This document shows, piece after piece, positions 37,282-49,064 of a DNA stretch of 64,000 nt (the first letter of the stretch is position 1; each line of letters begins with the position of its first letter). The position numbers were made by a program, and so were the translations under genes. A model generated the notes under the pieces. The model had not been told where the DNA came from, ran no database searches, and saw nothing but the letters and a program-made list of their open reading frames with translations. The DNA lies in the NCBI RefSeq assembly GCF_031755915.1, contig NC_083387.1, positions 6,633,501-6,697,500 of the forward strand, given 5' to 3'. This DNA comes from Ziziphus jujuba (lineage: Eukaryota; Streptophyta; Magnoliopsida; Rosales; Rhamnaceae).

Positions 37282-38284
37282 GTATTAATTGAGAACCATC
37301 ACTTCTAACAAATTTTCTAGGTCTTCCCTACGGTCTTTTGATTATAATAAATGGGTAAAAAGAAGTGGTTGTTTCGGTGAATGTTGAAACAAAAAATCTT
37401 GGAGTTTAGTATTTTAATTGAGAACCATCACTTTTAACGAACTTTCTAGGTCTTCCTTATGGTCTTCTGATCACAATATATACTGGTGAAACTTCAGCTG
37501 CTAAAAAATCCAGGGTTGTGTCACCCAGATATTGGAGATCTCTGCTTATTATATTCATTGTTTTGACCATTTTTTCTGGGTCAAGAAATTAGTATCACAT
37601 AGAGATCTAAAGCCAGTTAGAGAAGGAAACCCTGTGGGACCCACATTGTATTCTTGGAGTACTGGACTCTTTTTTTTTTTTTTTAAATTTAATTTAATTT
37701 AATTTCTTTTTTGGTTTTTTTCACATTACAGGCACACGCCAAAGTGAAAAAAGAAAAAGCACATTATAGGGAAACCAAACCATTTATTAAATATATTTGA
37801 CCATTTGTTTGCCATATATTGTGCAGCTGGTAGAGGAGACTAGCTTTTAAAATGAAGGCATTATAATTTTGATGATAATATTTGATATCAATTTCCTCCT
37901 GAACGCTTTTTATGAATAACTATAATTATTTTTCTGAATCTGATATTATGATCTTTGGAATCACAGAGAAGGGAAAAAGGCTATCAAGAGATGCCACTAG
38001 CAGGAAGACTTTCTGTTTGATGGATGTTCTTTGAAGGACTTGCCTGAAGCTTTCTCCTCTGTTTAACTGCCTTTGTCTTTTTTTGCTCTTAATGCAGGTT
38101 CTTTTATACCAAAAATGACAGATATGCCACAAATTTAGATATTTTGGGTGGAAGCCATAAATTTAAATATATGTATGGATATATCCATATTTCTTTTCTG
38201 GTCCATATGAATATATCCATATTTGACAGCCAAAAAAGAGAAAAAGAAAATAATAATTTAGACATCTAAGGTAGAAGGAAGCAT
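37282..38284. other. RLP 3' flank, duplicated block begins near 37560
   Basis: From about 37575 (CTGGGTCAAGAAATTA) this region matches the DNA from 49065 onward, including GTGGGACCCACATTGTATTC and the AGACTAGCTTTTA region, in the same order. A smaller duplication near 37290-37450 repeats GAGAACCATCACTT and TTTCTAGGTCTTCC. No gene was seen. Confidence 0.6.
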
Positions 38285-38620
38285 GTAAATTTTAGATGGG
38301 CTTGTTATAGACTCTAGGATTGAAAGCCCCATAAACTCCCCAGAATTCCTGGACTTCATCTTCGGGGAACATTCTTACTGGGGGAGGTGGGCAGGGTCCT
38401 CTGTCCCCCACAGACAGGTGCTTATTTGACAAGTCCAAGATAGCCAAAGATGTATGTTTAATGTTTCATGTATGACATGATGAAATAAATCCTTATTATG
38501 TTTTATTAAGAAAGAAATACAATACCTGAAGAAAAACAAAGATATGTTTCCATAGAATTCATTTGATTTTAAATATTACATCACAAAGCTAAAGAAATTT
38601 GTTTTCTACTTGATACTAGC
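38285..38620 (-). pseudogene. Receptor-like protein 3' remnant
   Basis: Minus-strand reading of 38300-38460 gives SLAILDLSNKHLSVGDRGPC followed by MFPEDEVQEFWGVYGAFNP. Reading 38540-38600 gives YLKSNEFYGK, similar to LFSLKSNDFYG of RLP-A. LRR-type residues and position downstream of RLP-1 suggest the remains of another receptor gene or an extra 3' exon. A second copy lies at 49690-49960. Confidence 0.5.
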
Positions 38621-39241
38621 AAGTTAAAATAAAAAAATTTACGCAATCTTCCATAAATAAATAAAAAGTGAAGGACCAAACGTCTATTCATCATAAAGAA
38701 AAAAAAAAAAAAAAGGCATATTCTGTATTTTCTTGCAACTTCACATAACTCTAGATTTTTATCCATAAGAATTTTGCAGCAATCTTCAAGTAGAGAAGAT
38801 GGGGCTTCAACTCTGTTTCTTCAATCTGGAAATGTTTAAGCTGGGTAAATCAAGTTAGAACCCAAAAAAACAAAAAAATAAAAATAAAAATTTGAAAGAA
38901 TGCAACATATATGGAGAATAAATATATATTGCAATAAGTGGTTTATATTTACATTGCCAATATCAATACGCTTATACATTTTCATTTTCTAGAATTCTTT
39001 TTTTTTTTTGCTTTTCTGAAAAGAAATAAGGAATTTGATCATTTTACAACAACCATTATATATTTCAAGAGAGGACAATTTTTCAAAAGCAATGTGATCC
39101 TTACATAATATAACTATTTAAGAGGTACGAGTGTACTCATGATGTCTCAGAAATAAAAAACAAAGTACATAAATTATGAGTTCTGACCCAATTTTAGATT
39201 TTAAAAAATAAAAGAAAAATAAAAGAGAAAGAGAAAGACTC
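38621..39241. other. 3' flank of RLP-1
   Basis: AT-rich DNA matching 54550-55080 (for example AGCAATCTTCAAGTAGAGAAG and GAAATGTTTAAG(C/T)TGGGTAAATCAAG). It may contain a downstream exon or UTR, because RLP-1 and RLP-2 both have a splice-donor-like GTAAGAGTC near the end of the coding frame. Confidence 0.5.
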
Positions 39242-42218
39242 TTACCTGTTGGGGCCTGAGGCATTGTTAATATAGTGCCATGCAAGCTTATACAAGAGGT
39301 GGTGAAGGTAGCCTGGTCTGCTGTAAATGTTGAAAAACAGAGTCCAACCAGAGACTCCCAGAAATGCAATGCCAAATCCAACGCCAAGTCCCATATAAAA
39401 CCAGGACATGTCCAACCATTCTGCACCATCTGCAACATCTAATTCATCTCCTCCCATCAAGGTTTCCTTTTCTGGGCATATGGTTTGCAGAGGAGGTCCA
39501 CAAAGTCTTGTGTTTCCCAAATACGCATCTGTAGATGCCTCAAAGCTTTGCAGCTGAGTGCTTGTAGGAATTTTCCCCTCCGAGTGGTTATAAGACAAGT
39601 CCAAGTATGACAAAGAGGAAATCTTGGCCAAGCCCATTGGAATTTCGCCAGAAAGCTGATTGTGTGACAAATCCAGAGAATCTAACTTTAACTTTGTTAT
39701 CCCATCAGGGATACTTCCGCTTAAATTATCCCTGGAGAGGTTCAAATGTTTCAACTCTACAAGATCTGTCAATTGTGTTGGAATGTGTCCGGTCAATCTG
39801 TTACTTGAAAGATCAATGAGCTTGAGCAGTCCGAGAATCTTGTCATATTTATACTCTTGCCCTTTCCACGAAAAGCATGCAGTAGTTTCATACCTCCTTC
39901 CATAACCTCTTGAGGGATCACTAGTATAGTGACTGAAAAGACGAGTGTCATATTCATCTGGTTTAGTAGCCATGGTGGTAAAATTATGGAAACACGATGG
40001 AATGGTTCCAGATATATCATTGAGAGAAAGATCAAGAATTTGAACGGAGTCAAGGTAGCATAGACTTGAAGGTAATATCCCTTGGAATCTGTTTGATTCT
40101 AAAGAAAGGAGAGCCAAATAATTTAACCTTTCCCCATCCATTTTGGTACTCCTCCATTCAAATTGTTCTTTCCTATATCTAAAACTCTCATCAAAGTGCA
40201 ATTCTTCAAGGATGAGGGTAAACCTCCAGAAAAATTATTCTGCCTCAAAATCAATGCTCGTACTTTATATAGCAAACCCAATGGACTAGGAATGTTTCCA
40301 GACAATTTGTTGCTTTCCAAATTGAGATATTGCAAATTTTGCCAACGCATCCATTAATTAGGAAGGCTTCCGGATAACATATTAAAAGAGAGGTCAAGAA
40401 AAGTTGTTGACCTCTCTATAGGTGCACATAGAAAAGGCTTAAAGATTGTGAAAGTATTATTGGAGAGATTCAAAGCAGTTGCATTAGCAAGAGAAAGTGG
40501 AATAGGACCACGAAATTGGTTGGAGCTCAAATCAACAGTAGGGTAATTATCGAACCTCAAGGGAAAATTTGGTAGGGTACCCTTGATAGAATTGAAAGAA
40601 AGATCTAGGTATCTTAGGTTATGGGTGATATTACAAAACCAATCAGGGATGGCATCAGTATTAATCCCGGTACTGGAGATGTCAAGGACAGACAGATTCA
40701 ATTGGGTTTGCAGCCAGCTAGGAAAAGATGCATCATCCAACTTACAAGGACGCAATTTCATTTCAACCAATTGAAAAGGTGGAATCCACTTGTAATCGAA
40801 ATGCAAAGTAAAAGAGTTGGAAGACAAATCCAGGTACCTCAATTTGGATAGTTTCTTTAGGTGCGCATCCGAGATCACTTCGGTGAATTTATTGAAGACA
40901 AATCCAGGTACTGCAATTTGGATAGGTTCTGTAGGTGGCCTTCCGAGATTGCTCCTGTTAAATAATTTGAAGAAACATCCAACACCTCAAGATTAGAGAG
41001 CTGCCCAATACTTTTGCTTAAGCTACCATTTAACTTATTGTGAGTTAAATGTAACTCCCTTATAGATGAAAGTTGTGAAAGATCAGGAATCGGACATCCA
41101 ACTTCGATGTTTAAACGCAAAACCTCTAATGACTGGGTAGCGCAACCACTCAAACACTCTAAAATGTCTTCTAGAGTTCCATTGAAAAAGCCGTCGGAAT
41201 AATCAAGTCCTAAAGACCGTAAATTGCAAAGATTTCCCATGGATTTTGGTATTCCACCCTGTGTATCTGTCATTAAATCAATATTTTGAAGAGACTTGAT
41301 ATTTCCAATATAATCTGGCCAGGGACCTGTTATTTCGTCTTCCCATATAGCAAGATTAATCAGGTTACAACTGACATTAAGCAGCCAAGGAAGTGTTATA
41401 GAATGCATAGTAGTACCTCCTATAACAAGATCGGTGAGAGAGTTGGAAGAATTTATATGAGAAAGAGATGAAGTATCTACCTTGTGAGGAAATCCGCAGT
41501 CCCATAATTCCAAGCTTGACAATGAAGGTGCCTCTTTAATAGGCTGAAGCCAATTCGCTGGTTTGGTGAGATTGAGATTTTGCAAATAAAGGGAGCTCAG
41601 AGAAGGCAGATGAGAAAGCCAATCGAGATCGTCTGCCGTCATTTGTTCATCGCTGATTAGATCAAGACAACTTAAGCTCGTGGGATTCCCAAGTTGGGAA
41701 GGAATTTTTCCACTGATTGGATTGTTAGCGAAGCTGAGATACCTTAGCTTAGTAAAAGCTCCAATAAAGTTTGGAGTTTTAGTAAAATCATTCAGACTAA
41801 AATCCATACGCTTCACGTACATTAATTCAGTCAAGGAGGTACCAATTTCACCACCAAATTTAGACGACTGCCCTGGAGAACTATCATATTCGTCGACGTA
41901 TGGGTCATCATCCTTCTAGTTTTCTTGCCAATAAAAATCAAGCTCGACGACATGATTGGTTTGGTTCTCGCATTTGATTCCTCTCCACGTGCAACACTCT
42001 TCTTCGTTGCTCGTCCAGGAGGATAGAGTGTTATAATAATCTTTAAGGCCTCGTTTAAAGTTAAGAAGAGCTTGTATCTCCCTCTCTATGCACCGTACGT
42101 GATTGGTTTTCCTACCCTCTGCGCTGAACATAACCATGACTGAGATTAATAATAGTACATGTCCGGCCCACATTATATGAAGGCTAGGGGATCTACCATC
42201 TCCGATGAAGGTAGTCAT
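39242..42218 (-). pseudogene. RLP-1: EIX-type LRR receptor-like protein, near full length with four lesions
   Basis: The ATG at 42218 opens a signal peptide (HVLLLISVMVMFSAEG) and an LRR N-terminal cap with paired Cys motifs (CIEREIQALLNFKRGL, then CCTWRGIKC). About twenty plant extracellular LRRs follow (LxxLxxLxLSxNxLSGxIP), an acidic region, a transmembrane helix (WFYMGLGVGFGIAFLGVSGW) and a short cytoplasmic tail, with no kinase. This is the layout of RLPs such as tomato EIX2, which sense microbial proteins through SOBIR1/BAK1. Lesions: TAG at 41918-41916, a 1-bp deletion near 40890, TAA at 40356-40354 (where RLP-2 has a Cys codon), and a 1-bp deletion near 40131. It cannot make a full receptor. 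The frame ends AACAG then GTAAGAGTC, a possible splice donor. Confidence 0.9.
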
Positions 42219-43401
42219 ATTGATTGATTATTTTGCGAAAGTACTACTGTAGCAATTGAGAGAATACAGTGCTGAAAAACGTTTGCATAGCTTAAGCTCC
42301 ACGCAGATATGTACATATATATATATATATATATATATAAGGGTAGACAATATCACTTTGACTGGAGCAACGAAAACGTGTCTGTAATTAAATTCCAATT
42401 GGCATTCTGAACGTGTATGGAAAAGAATGAAACATTTCGAAGAAAATGTATCAAGCATCTGACATGGAACGCTCCAAAATTATTGCTTTTTGGTAGCTGG
42501 TCAACTTAAAGCATAAGAGAGATACGTGAATTAATATTAAAATAATATAATGTACTCACAAAATATATAATAAGCCACTAGTATACCTAACCGGCTAAAC
42601 CATTTGACGTGTTACATTTGTTTAATTAAAACCCATTGGTGAAGAAAGATGGCAAGTTCCCTGGCAGGAATAGGTAATTTCTTCTCAAAGATATATAACT
42701 AAAGTGAGTGCATCTTGACGGAGAACCTTATTTATGATCTTAAAGAGGCATTTTAAGCTTTAAGTTAATATGAAATTTAGAAGGATTTCCATCAATGGGA
42801 CAAGGTCCTAAACTTTCTTTTGAGTGCAAGCATCATAAAGAAGTAATGGAGCTTTTGTTGTATAAAATAATATAATGCTTTTTTTATTTTTTGGGTAAAA
42901 TAAATAGTAAAATGCATTGGTAGTTTCACTAAATATATAATAAGCCAATTGCCTTATTACTTTCGTTTAATTAAACCGATTGGTCAAGAAAGGCATTTTT
43001 ACGATAACGTAATGGAAGACTCGTAGAGCGTCCGCCTATGGGGCTTGCCCGCCCGACAGGGAAGCTACTTACAAATTTGCTTTTTGCAGTGGGGAAGAGC
43101 TTCTAAGAACCGCTGCGTAAACTACTTCTCTGGCGGAACTGAGGAATATTAGAAATTAATTAAACCCAGCTAAAGTGAGTACACATTGGCCTAATTGGAT
43201 AATCTTGTTTATGAAAATAGAGGGGCTTAGGCATTTTAAGCTTTACTTGGCGTATGAAATTTCTTCAGAGCGGATGCATCATGGACAAGTTCATAGATTT
43301 GGGAGGCCCATTTCTGTAAATGGATTTTTGAAGTTGAGCCCGTTGGGCTGGATGTGGATTTGGCCCAGTTGTCATACGAGTCTGGAAAACATAAAGGAAA
43401 A
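42219..43401. other. RLP-1 upstream region with a degenerate duplication
   Basis: A TA microsatellite lies at 42311-42340. Two diverged copies, about 42540-42790 and 42860-43270, share ATATATAATAAGCCA, TTTAATTAAA(A)CC and GCATTTTAAGCTTTA. No other gene was seen. Confidence 0.6.
42311..42340. repeat. TA microsatellite
   Basis: AT dinucleotide run about 95-125 bp upstream of the RLP-1 start. Confidence 0.9.
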
Positions 43402-43482
43402 GTCCAGAACAGGGATCGAACTGGCGCCGGCCAAGCCCAACAGATTTCAAGCCTGTCTCCTTAACCATGCGGACATATTGAC
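43402..43482 (-). tRNA. tRNA-Ser(UGA)-like sequence, probably degenerate
   Basis: The 81-nt minus-strand sequence begins GTCAATATGTCCGCATGG and contains TTAAGGAGACAGG, CTTGAAATCTGTTGGGCTT and GTTCGATCCC, the D-arm, anticodon arm (loop CTTGAAA, anticodon TGA), long variable arm and T-loop of plant tRNA-Ser. The anticodon stem pairs with one wobble. The acceptor stem has about two mismatches and the variable arm is imperfect, so it may be a pseudogene or an organelle-type or dispersed copy. The first six bases overlap the TSD of the adjacent hAT element, so the hAT inserted within two bases of its 5' end. Confidence 0.6.
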
Positions 43483-43484
43483 GT
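43477..43484. other. hAT target-site duplication, left copy
   Basis: ATTGACGT, repeated exactly at 49031-49038. Confidence 0.92.
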
Positions 43485-43499
43485 TAGGGGTGGGCAAAA

Positions 43500-43670
43500 A
43501 CCGACCTGACCCGACAAAACCGACCAAACCGAAGAATTTGGGTCGGTTTGGGTTGGTTTTTATTGTTTAGTCGGTTTGGGTCGGGTTATACATATTTAAA
43601 TGTTAGATTTTCGGTTCGGGTTACGGGTTGGAAGGAATTTTAACCCACCCAACCCGAACCGAACCGTTTC
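43500..43670. repeat. hAT left subterminal CGGTT-rich repeats
   Basis: Repeated GGTCGGTTTGGG, AACCGA and CGGGTT words, mirrored at 48890-49015. They lie just inside the TIR. Confidence 0.8.
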
Positions 43671-43749
43671 ATAACCAAAGAGCCATTTTGCAAAAATTAT
43701 TTTCATTAAATTATTTCTATGAAATTTTGTAAGCCATTGATCTCTCACC

Positions 43750-45292
43750 ATCTAATTACCACCGTTGGATTTCAAGATGAAAACACAATACACAACAGTG
43801 ACAACACTCAACAGAACACAATCTCAGATTCTCACAAAACGAAATTGAAGCCCTAGCATTCGCGTCGCCAATCGCCACTCGCAGGCAGCATCCTCCGGCC
43901 AGCCACCACCCGATTGAACTCCCAAGCAACGCCACCACTCGTCACCCTCCCAAGTCCCAAGCTCTGCAGGTAAAAATCATTATATTTCTTATTATTATTA
44001 TAGTGATTATTGATTGATTGAAATTGAAAGGAAATCTTTCATAATTTTATTTTATTTCGAGTTAGCAACTTCTATTTTATTTTTTTTTCGTTCCTTTCTG
44101 CTTCCCTTCGGATTGGAAAATTAAATAGATCTTTGCATCTCACACAATTCAAATCTTGTAACACTCAACACTTTCACGAGGCTCACTCTACATCCTAATT
44201 ACACAAACACTGAAACACCTATGCACAAATTAAACAATTTTCCGGGAAATTGCAATCATCCTTCACAACCCAATTAAGCTAAAAACCCAGAAATGAAAGC
44301 AATGAAACACAGAAAACAAAGAGACAGAGACAGAAAGAGACTGACTTAGCTGAAGCAGACAAACGGAGTCTGGGCTCCACGGGACTCGGAGAAGCTCCTC
44401 TCATCTCAATCGATACAGCAACAAGATGAGAATGGCACCATCTGATTCTGATTTAGAGAAAAAACAAACACAAGCAGAAAAACAGAAAAATAGTATTTTT
44501 ATTACTTTCTGGAAACACCCAAAAAAAAAAAAAAACATATTCAGAGAAAGCAAATACAGAGAACTGAAAATGAAAAGTAGAAAATACCCAGTTGCTGTGA
44601 TCTATTTAAAAGAGTGAGTAGCGGAGCTTTTGCTGGCTTAAAAAGAGTTAAAGACTGCCATAGAAGGCAGTTAATTCATTACTTTTTCATGCTCTTGTCT
44701 AAAACCCGGTAATCCAATAAAATATTGAGTATTGACTCAGACTAGTCAAATTTCCTCTTAAAAGATAGTCAAATTTCACTTTTTTTCTTTTCCTGTTATT
44801 TGGGTGATGTTTAAGTTTATTCTTTTCTTGTGTAATGGTGTAGGTGCAGAATGATTTGGTTGGGGATAAGTGATATAAAAAAGAACAATGATTAAGAAAA
44901 CTAAGTGGAAACTTTTTGGGTTATGTACAATTTCTTTATCAAATAATAGTAATTTTGAATCTAGAACTTTAAAAATATTTAAAAATTAATTTCTTTGTTG
45001 AACAATCTGTCATTGCCAATTTGATTCTTGCTCTTAATGGTTAAAAATGCATACTTGTACTCAATTATGTCATTTGCATGAATGATGGAAAATAAATATT
45101 ATTTTTTTATTTCAATTCATTTATATTTATGCCCTAAAATCTTGTGCAAATCAGAGTGTTTATATTGTTGTTTGTTTGATTCAAATGGCTTATTTTGTTG
45201 AATGGTGGACTTGGCAGTATCTGTCCAATTATTATATAAATTCATCATAATAATGTTCATAATTATGTACAAGCTAAACTTAAAGTACAAGC

Positions 45293-45326
<34 letters not shown>

Positions 45327-45866
45327 ATTTATATATTTATATATAATTATATATGAGGTTCTTTTCCTCAAGTCACTCAAAATTATTTATGCATAACTAA
45401 AACTTTTTGTCTTGATAAATATGAATAAAAACCTTAACTTGCATTTTTTGTTCACAATCGCAGAATATATTGGAAGAAAGCTACTTCTTCAGTCACCTTC
45501 AAGGACCAAACAGCTTGCCTGACTCACCTGTTGGACAGGCTTCTCAAACTCTCAGCAGTCAGCACTAATTTGGGCAGTGAATCTAATTCCTCTCCAAATG
45601 GTAGAACAGATGTGGCAGGTTTACTTAGCCTTTTTCTCGTTATTTTTGCATGTGGGAAGGTCAAAAATTGCTTTTGGAAAGTGTAGTGAAGCATAGGCTG
45701 TGAAATTGTTTGCTGTGAAGTTTGGAGATTGTGAAGTGATGTGTGACTTGATTGCTGTGAAGTTGTTAATATAACCTGGCCTGCTGATTTTGACAGCTAT
45801 ATGTATATATATTTGTATATATATATATATATACATATATGTATATGTTTATTTTGTTTTTAATAG
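43750..45866 (+). other. hAT transposase 5' untranslated exons and introns
   Basis: A less AT-rich stretch (about 43750-43973) ends at a donor (CTCTGCAG then GTAAAAATC). A second exon-like stretch, about 45464-45619, is bounded by AATCGCAG and GATGTGGCAG then GTTTAC. An acceptor (TTTTAATAG) lies at 45866 just before the coding exon. Splicing is inferred from signals only. TA tracts occur near 45296-45322 and 45815-45845. Confidence 0.45.
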
Positions 45867-45873
45867 GTTCTAG

Positions 45874-48184
45874 ATGGATGAGGGCCACAATGATTTGTAT
45901 GATATTAATGAATTGGAAGAGTATTTAAATGAATCAGATAAAGCTGAATCTCAACCTTCACAGTTGGATAAACCTTATAAAACGCAAAAGAGAAAACCTT
46001 CTAGGGCTCCATCTTGGGTTTGGGAACATTTTGAAAAAATTCCAGATTATGATCCAAATAATCCTAGGTGCAAATGTAAACATTGTGGGGTAGATTATGC
46101 ATGTAATACCAAGAGATGTGGAACTAGTACATTGCGAAACCATTTGATGAACCAATGCAAAAAATACCCTAATAGGATGGAGGATAAAAAGCAACAAGTT
46201 CTTTCATTTGAAAGTGGTAGTAGCAATTTGGTCTCTATGAGTACAACATTTAGTAAAGAGGCATGTAGGCTTGCATGTGCAGAAATGATCATCATGGACG
46301 AGTTACCATTTAGCCACGTTGAAGGAGAAGGGTTTAGAAAGTTTTGTAATGCTTTGAACCCTAAGTTTGAACCGCCATCTCGTAGAACAATTTCTAGAGA
46401 TGTGTTTCAGTTGTACTTAGATGAGAAAAAAATTTTGAAGAGTGTGTTTTCATTGAGGAAGCAAAGGGTTTGTCTTACGACGGACACATGGACTTCCATT
46501 CAAAATAACAATTACATGACTCTTACCGCTCATTTCATTGATGATGATTGGAAGTTGCATAAGAGAATTTTAAATTTTTGTATTGTGGAAAATCATAAGG
46601 GTGAGACAATTGGTAAGGTTATAGAAAATTGTTTGATTGAATGGGGTATTGAAAGGGTTTTCACAATAACGGTTGATAATGCTTCTTCAAATGATGTGGC
46701 TGTTAATTTTTTGAAAGAAAAATTAAATTATTGGAAAGGAAATGTTTTGGATGGTGAGTTTTTACATGTTCGTTGTGCTGCACATATTGTAAATTTAATT
46801 GTGACATTTGGATTAAAGGAAATCCATGATAGTATTGCTGGAATTCGTAATGCTATTAGATATGTTCGATCATCTCCTTCAAGGTTAAACAAATTTAAAG
46901 AATGTGTAGAGAAGGAGAAAATTGAATATAAAGAAACCGTGGTTTTGGATGTGTCTACTAGGTGGAATTCCACCTATTTGATGTTGAACTCGGCTTTGAA
47001 GTATCAAAAAGGTTTTGATAGGACGATAGATGCTGATGGACATTATCTTAGATATTTTGAGGAAGATGAAGTAGGAAGGAAGAGAGCCGGACCACCTCTA
47101 ATTAAAGATTGGGATAGTGCAAAGGTTTTTGTGAAATTTCTTGCTACTTTTTATGAAGTTACCTTAAAGTTTAGTGCCTCTTTGACTGTTACTTCTAATA
47201 TATGTTTTCATGAATTGAGTTTGATGTATAATGCACTTGTTGAATGGAGTAATAGTCAAAATCATTTGATGGCCGATATGGCAAAGAAAATGTTGATAAA
47301 GTTTGACAAATATTGGGGTTCACTTGGAAATGTCAACAAGTTGTTGCTTACTGCCATTGTGCTTGATCCACGATATAAGCTGGAATATGTATCATATCTT
47401 TTTGAGGATGCTTATGAAAGTGGTATGGTTGAATCTTTGACTAGGGATGTAAAAGATACTTTAGTTAACCTTTACAACTTCTATAAGGAAATTGATTCTA
47501 TGAATGGGAGTTCTAAAGTATCAAATTCAAATGATGGTCAATCAATGCAAGCACAACAAAGTGGGATGATGATGGATTCATTGGATGATGGAAGCATAGA
47601 TGATCGTCGGCGTTTGAAAGAATCACAATTTAAAAAAAGAAAAATGGAAAAAAATGAATTGGAAATAAAGAATGAGGTTGATAAATTTTTGTTTGATCCA
47701 TGTGAGGATGTGGAGAGTGAGAAATTTGATATTTTGGCTTGGTGGAAAAATAATTGGACAAAATATCAAATTTTATCTCAAATTGCAAGAGATGTATACG
47801 CCATTCCAGTTTCTACAGTAGCATCCGAATCTGCTTTTAGTACCGGAGGGCGTATTCTTGATGCATTCCGAAGTTCATTGGGTCCAAAAATGGTGGAGGC
47901 TTTGATTTGTTCTCAAAATTGGTTGCAATCAAAGCCTATGACGTATGATTATAGAGTTGAAATACCAATAGAAGATGTCGCATATTATGATTCTATTGAA
48001 TCGGGTAAGAATTTTTTTTATTATTATTATTTGTAATTTTATTTTTATTATCTATTTTAGAGTTTTTAGAATTTTTTAGTAATATTTACAACTTCTTTTA
48101 GCTTACTAATTAATCTAATATCATATTTTAATTTGTTTAGGAGCATCTTGGGTTACAAAACAAAGTTTACCTCCACCTAATTGA
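45874..48184 (+). CDS. hAT transposase (zinc finger BED, RICESLEEPER-like)
   Basis: Coding exons 45874-48004 and 48141-48184 join through a GT-AG intron (TCGG then GTAAGAA; TTTAG then GAGCA) to give 724 residues. Without splicing the frame would run on into repetitive TAT codons (NFFYYYYL), so the spliced end is preferred. A BED zinc finger spans about residues 46-100 (CKHC at 68-71, then HLMNQC at 90-95). The RNase H-like core has TDTWTSIQNN (first Asp), TVDNASSND (second Asp), RCAAHIVNLIV and VSTRWNSTYLML. The C-terminal hAT dimerisation domain has FDILAWWKNN and STVASESAFSTGGRILD. Length and domain order fit autonomous plant hAT transposases. No stop or frameshift was seen. A domesticated DAYSLEEPER/RICESLEEPER gene is the alternative, but the TIRs and TSD show a mobile element. 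Confidence 0.93.
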
Positions 48185-48889
48185 TATATGATTACTTGGT
48201 AAGTTTGTTGTTAATTCCAAATCATCAATTATCTTTTAAGTTAGATAATATTTTAGTAATACACTTAATGTTTATTGATTGCTAATTCTTTACATTTAAT
48301 GCTTAATGTTTAATGTTTATTTATAATTTTAATGTTTGTTGAAGGATGAATGGAATTTGGTTTATTGAGGTAGTGAGCTTGTGGTTGCTGCTGGTGGCTC
48401 ATGCAATGGAGAATGTGGAAGAAAGCAATATTTAAACTAATTTTTATTTAATTATAAGTTTATTTTAAAATTTTAGATTTCAAATATGGGTTGTATTTTA
48501 TTTTGTAGCTAATAATGGTTGTAGACTTGTTATATACTTTATTTGTTGATGTATGGTTTATAATTGGGTGGTGGTAGTTGTAGATTTGTATTATAGTTGT
48601 ATGATTATGTGTTGTATTATTTAATATGTTTGATGCTTAATAATTAACTTATTTGGTATTTTTGTTTAGGTGGATGGATGTATGTTAAAATTATTTAATT
48701 TAAAGAATAATTTGAAAAGAATATCTAATTTAAAATATAAATTGATGATTAAAAAGGTCTAAAAATTTTTTTATACAATTTTGGTCCAAAAAATACCAAA
48801 TTCGAAATATATATATATATATACAATTTGGGCCGAGGCCCAACACGAAGCCCAGACCGGCCCAACCCGCAAACCCAACCCAAACCGAT

Positions 48890-49015
48890 TAAGTATGGTC
48901 GGTTCGGTTCGGTTCGGTTTTTGTATTGGGTTCGGTTCGGTTCGGTTATGTAACCAATCCAAACCGAATTGGTCGGTTAGGTTTAAAAAAACCCCAAAAA
49001 CCGAACCAATCCGCA
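48890..49015. repeat. hAT right subterminal GGTTC repeats
   Basis: Tandem GGTTCGGTTC and CCGAACC words near the right end, complementary in style to the left subterminal block. Confidence 0.8.
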
Positions 49016-49030
49016 CCGAGCCCACCCCTA

Positions 49031-49038
49031 ATTGACGT
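49031..49038. other. hAT target-site duplication, right copy
   Basis: ATTGACGT directly after the right TIR. Confidence 0.92.
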
Positions 49039-49064
49039 TTACCTGCGTGTGGTGTCCTTTCTGG

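Larger units (their letters stand above)
43485..49030 (+). mobile_element. hAT DNA transposon, autonomous-looking, 5,546 bp
   Basis: The ends are TAGGGGTGGGC and GCCCACCCCTA, 11-bp perfect terminal inverted repeats, flanked by the exact 8-bp TSD ATTGACGT, as expected for hAT elements. Subterminal DNA on both sides is rich in CGGTT/AACCG motifs (left 43500-43670, right 48890-49015), candidate transposase binding sites. The element carries one gene with an uninterrupted transposase frame (45874-48184) and upstream exon-like sequence (about 43750-43973 and 45464-45619). Intact ends, perfect TSD and open frame suggest recent insertion and possible competence. Confidence 0.95.

Noticed and set aside
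39242..42218. RLP-1 as a functional receptor gene with introns
   Set aside because: The two single-base deletions and two stops do not sit at GT-AG junctions, and RLP-2 lacks each of them, so splicing does not explain them.
43021..43140. Less AT-rich patch upstream of RLP-1 considered as another RNA gene
   Set aside because: No tRNA or other RNA fold could be recognised by eye.
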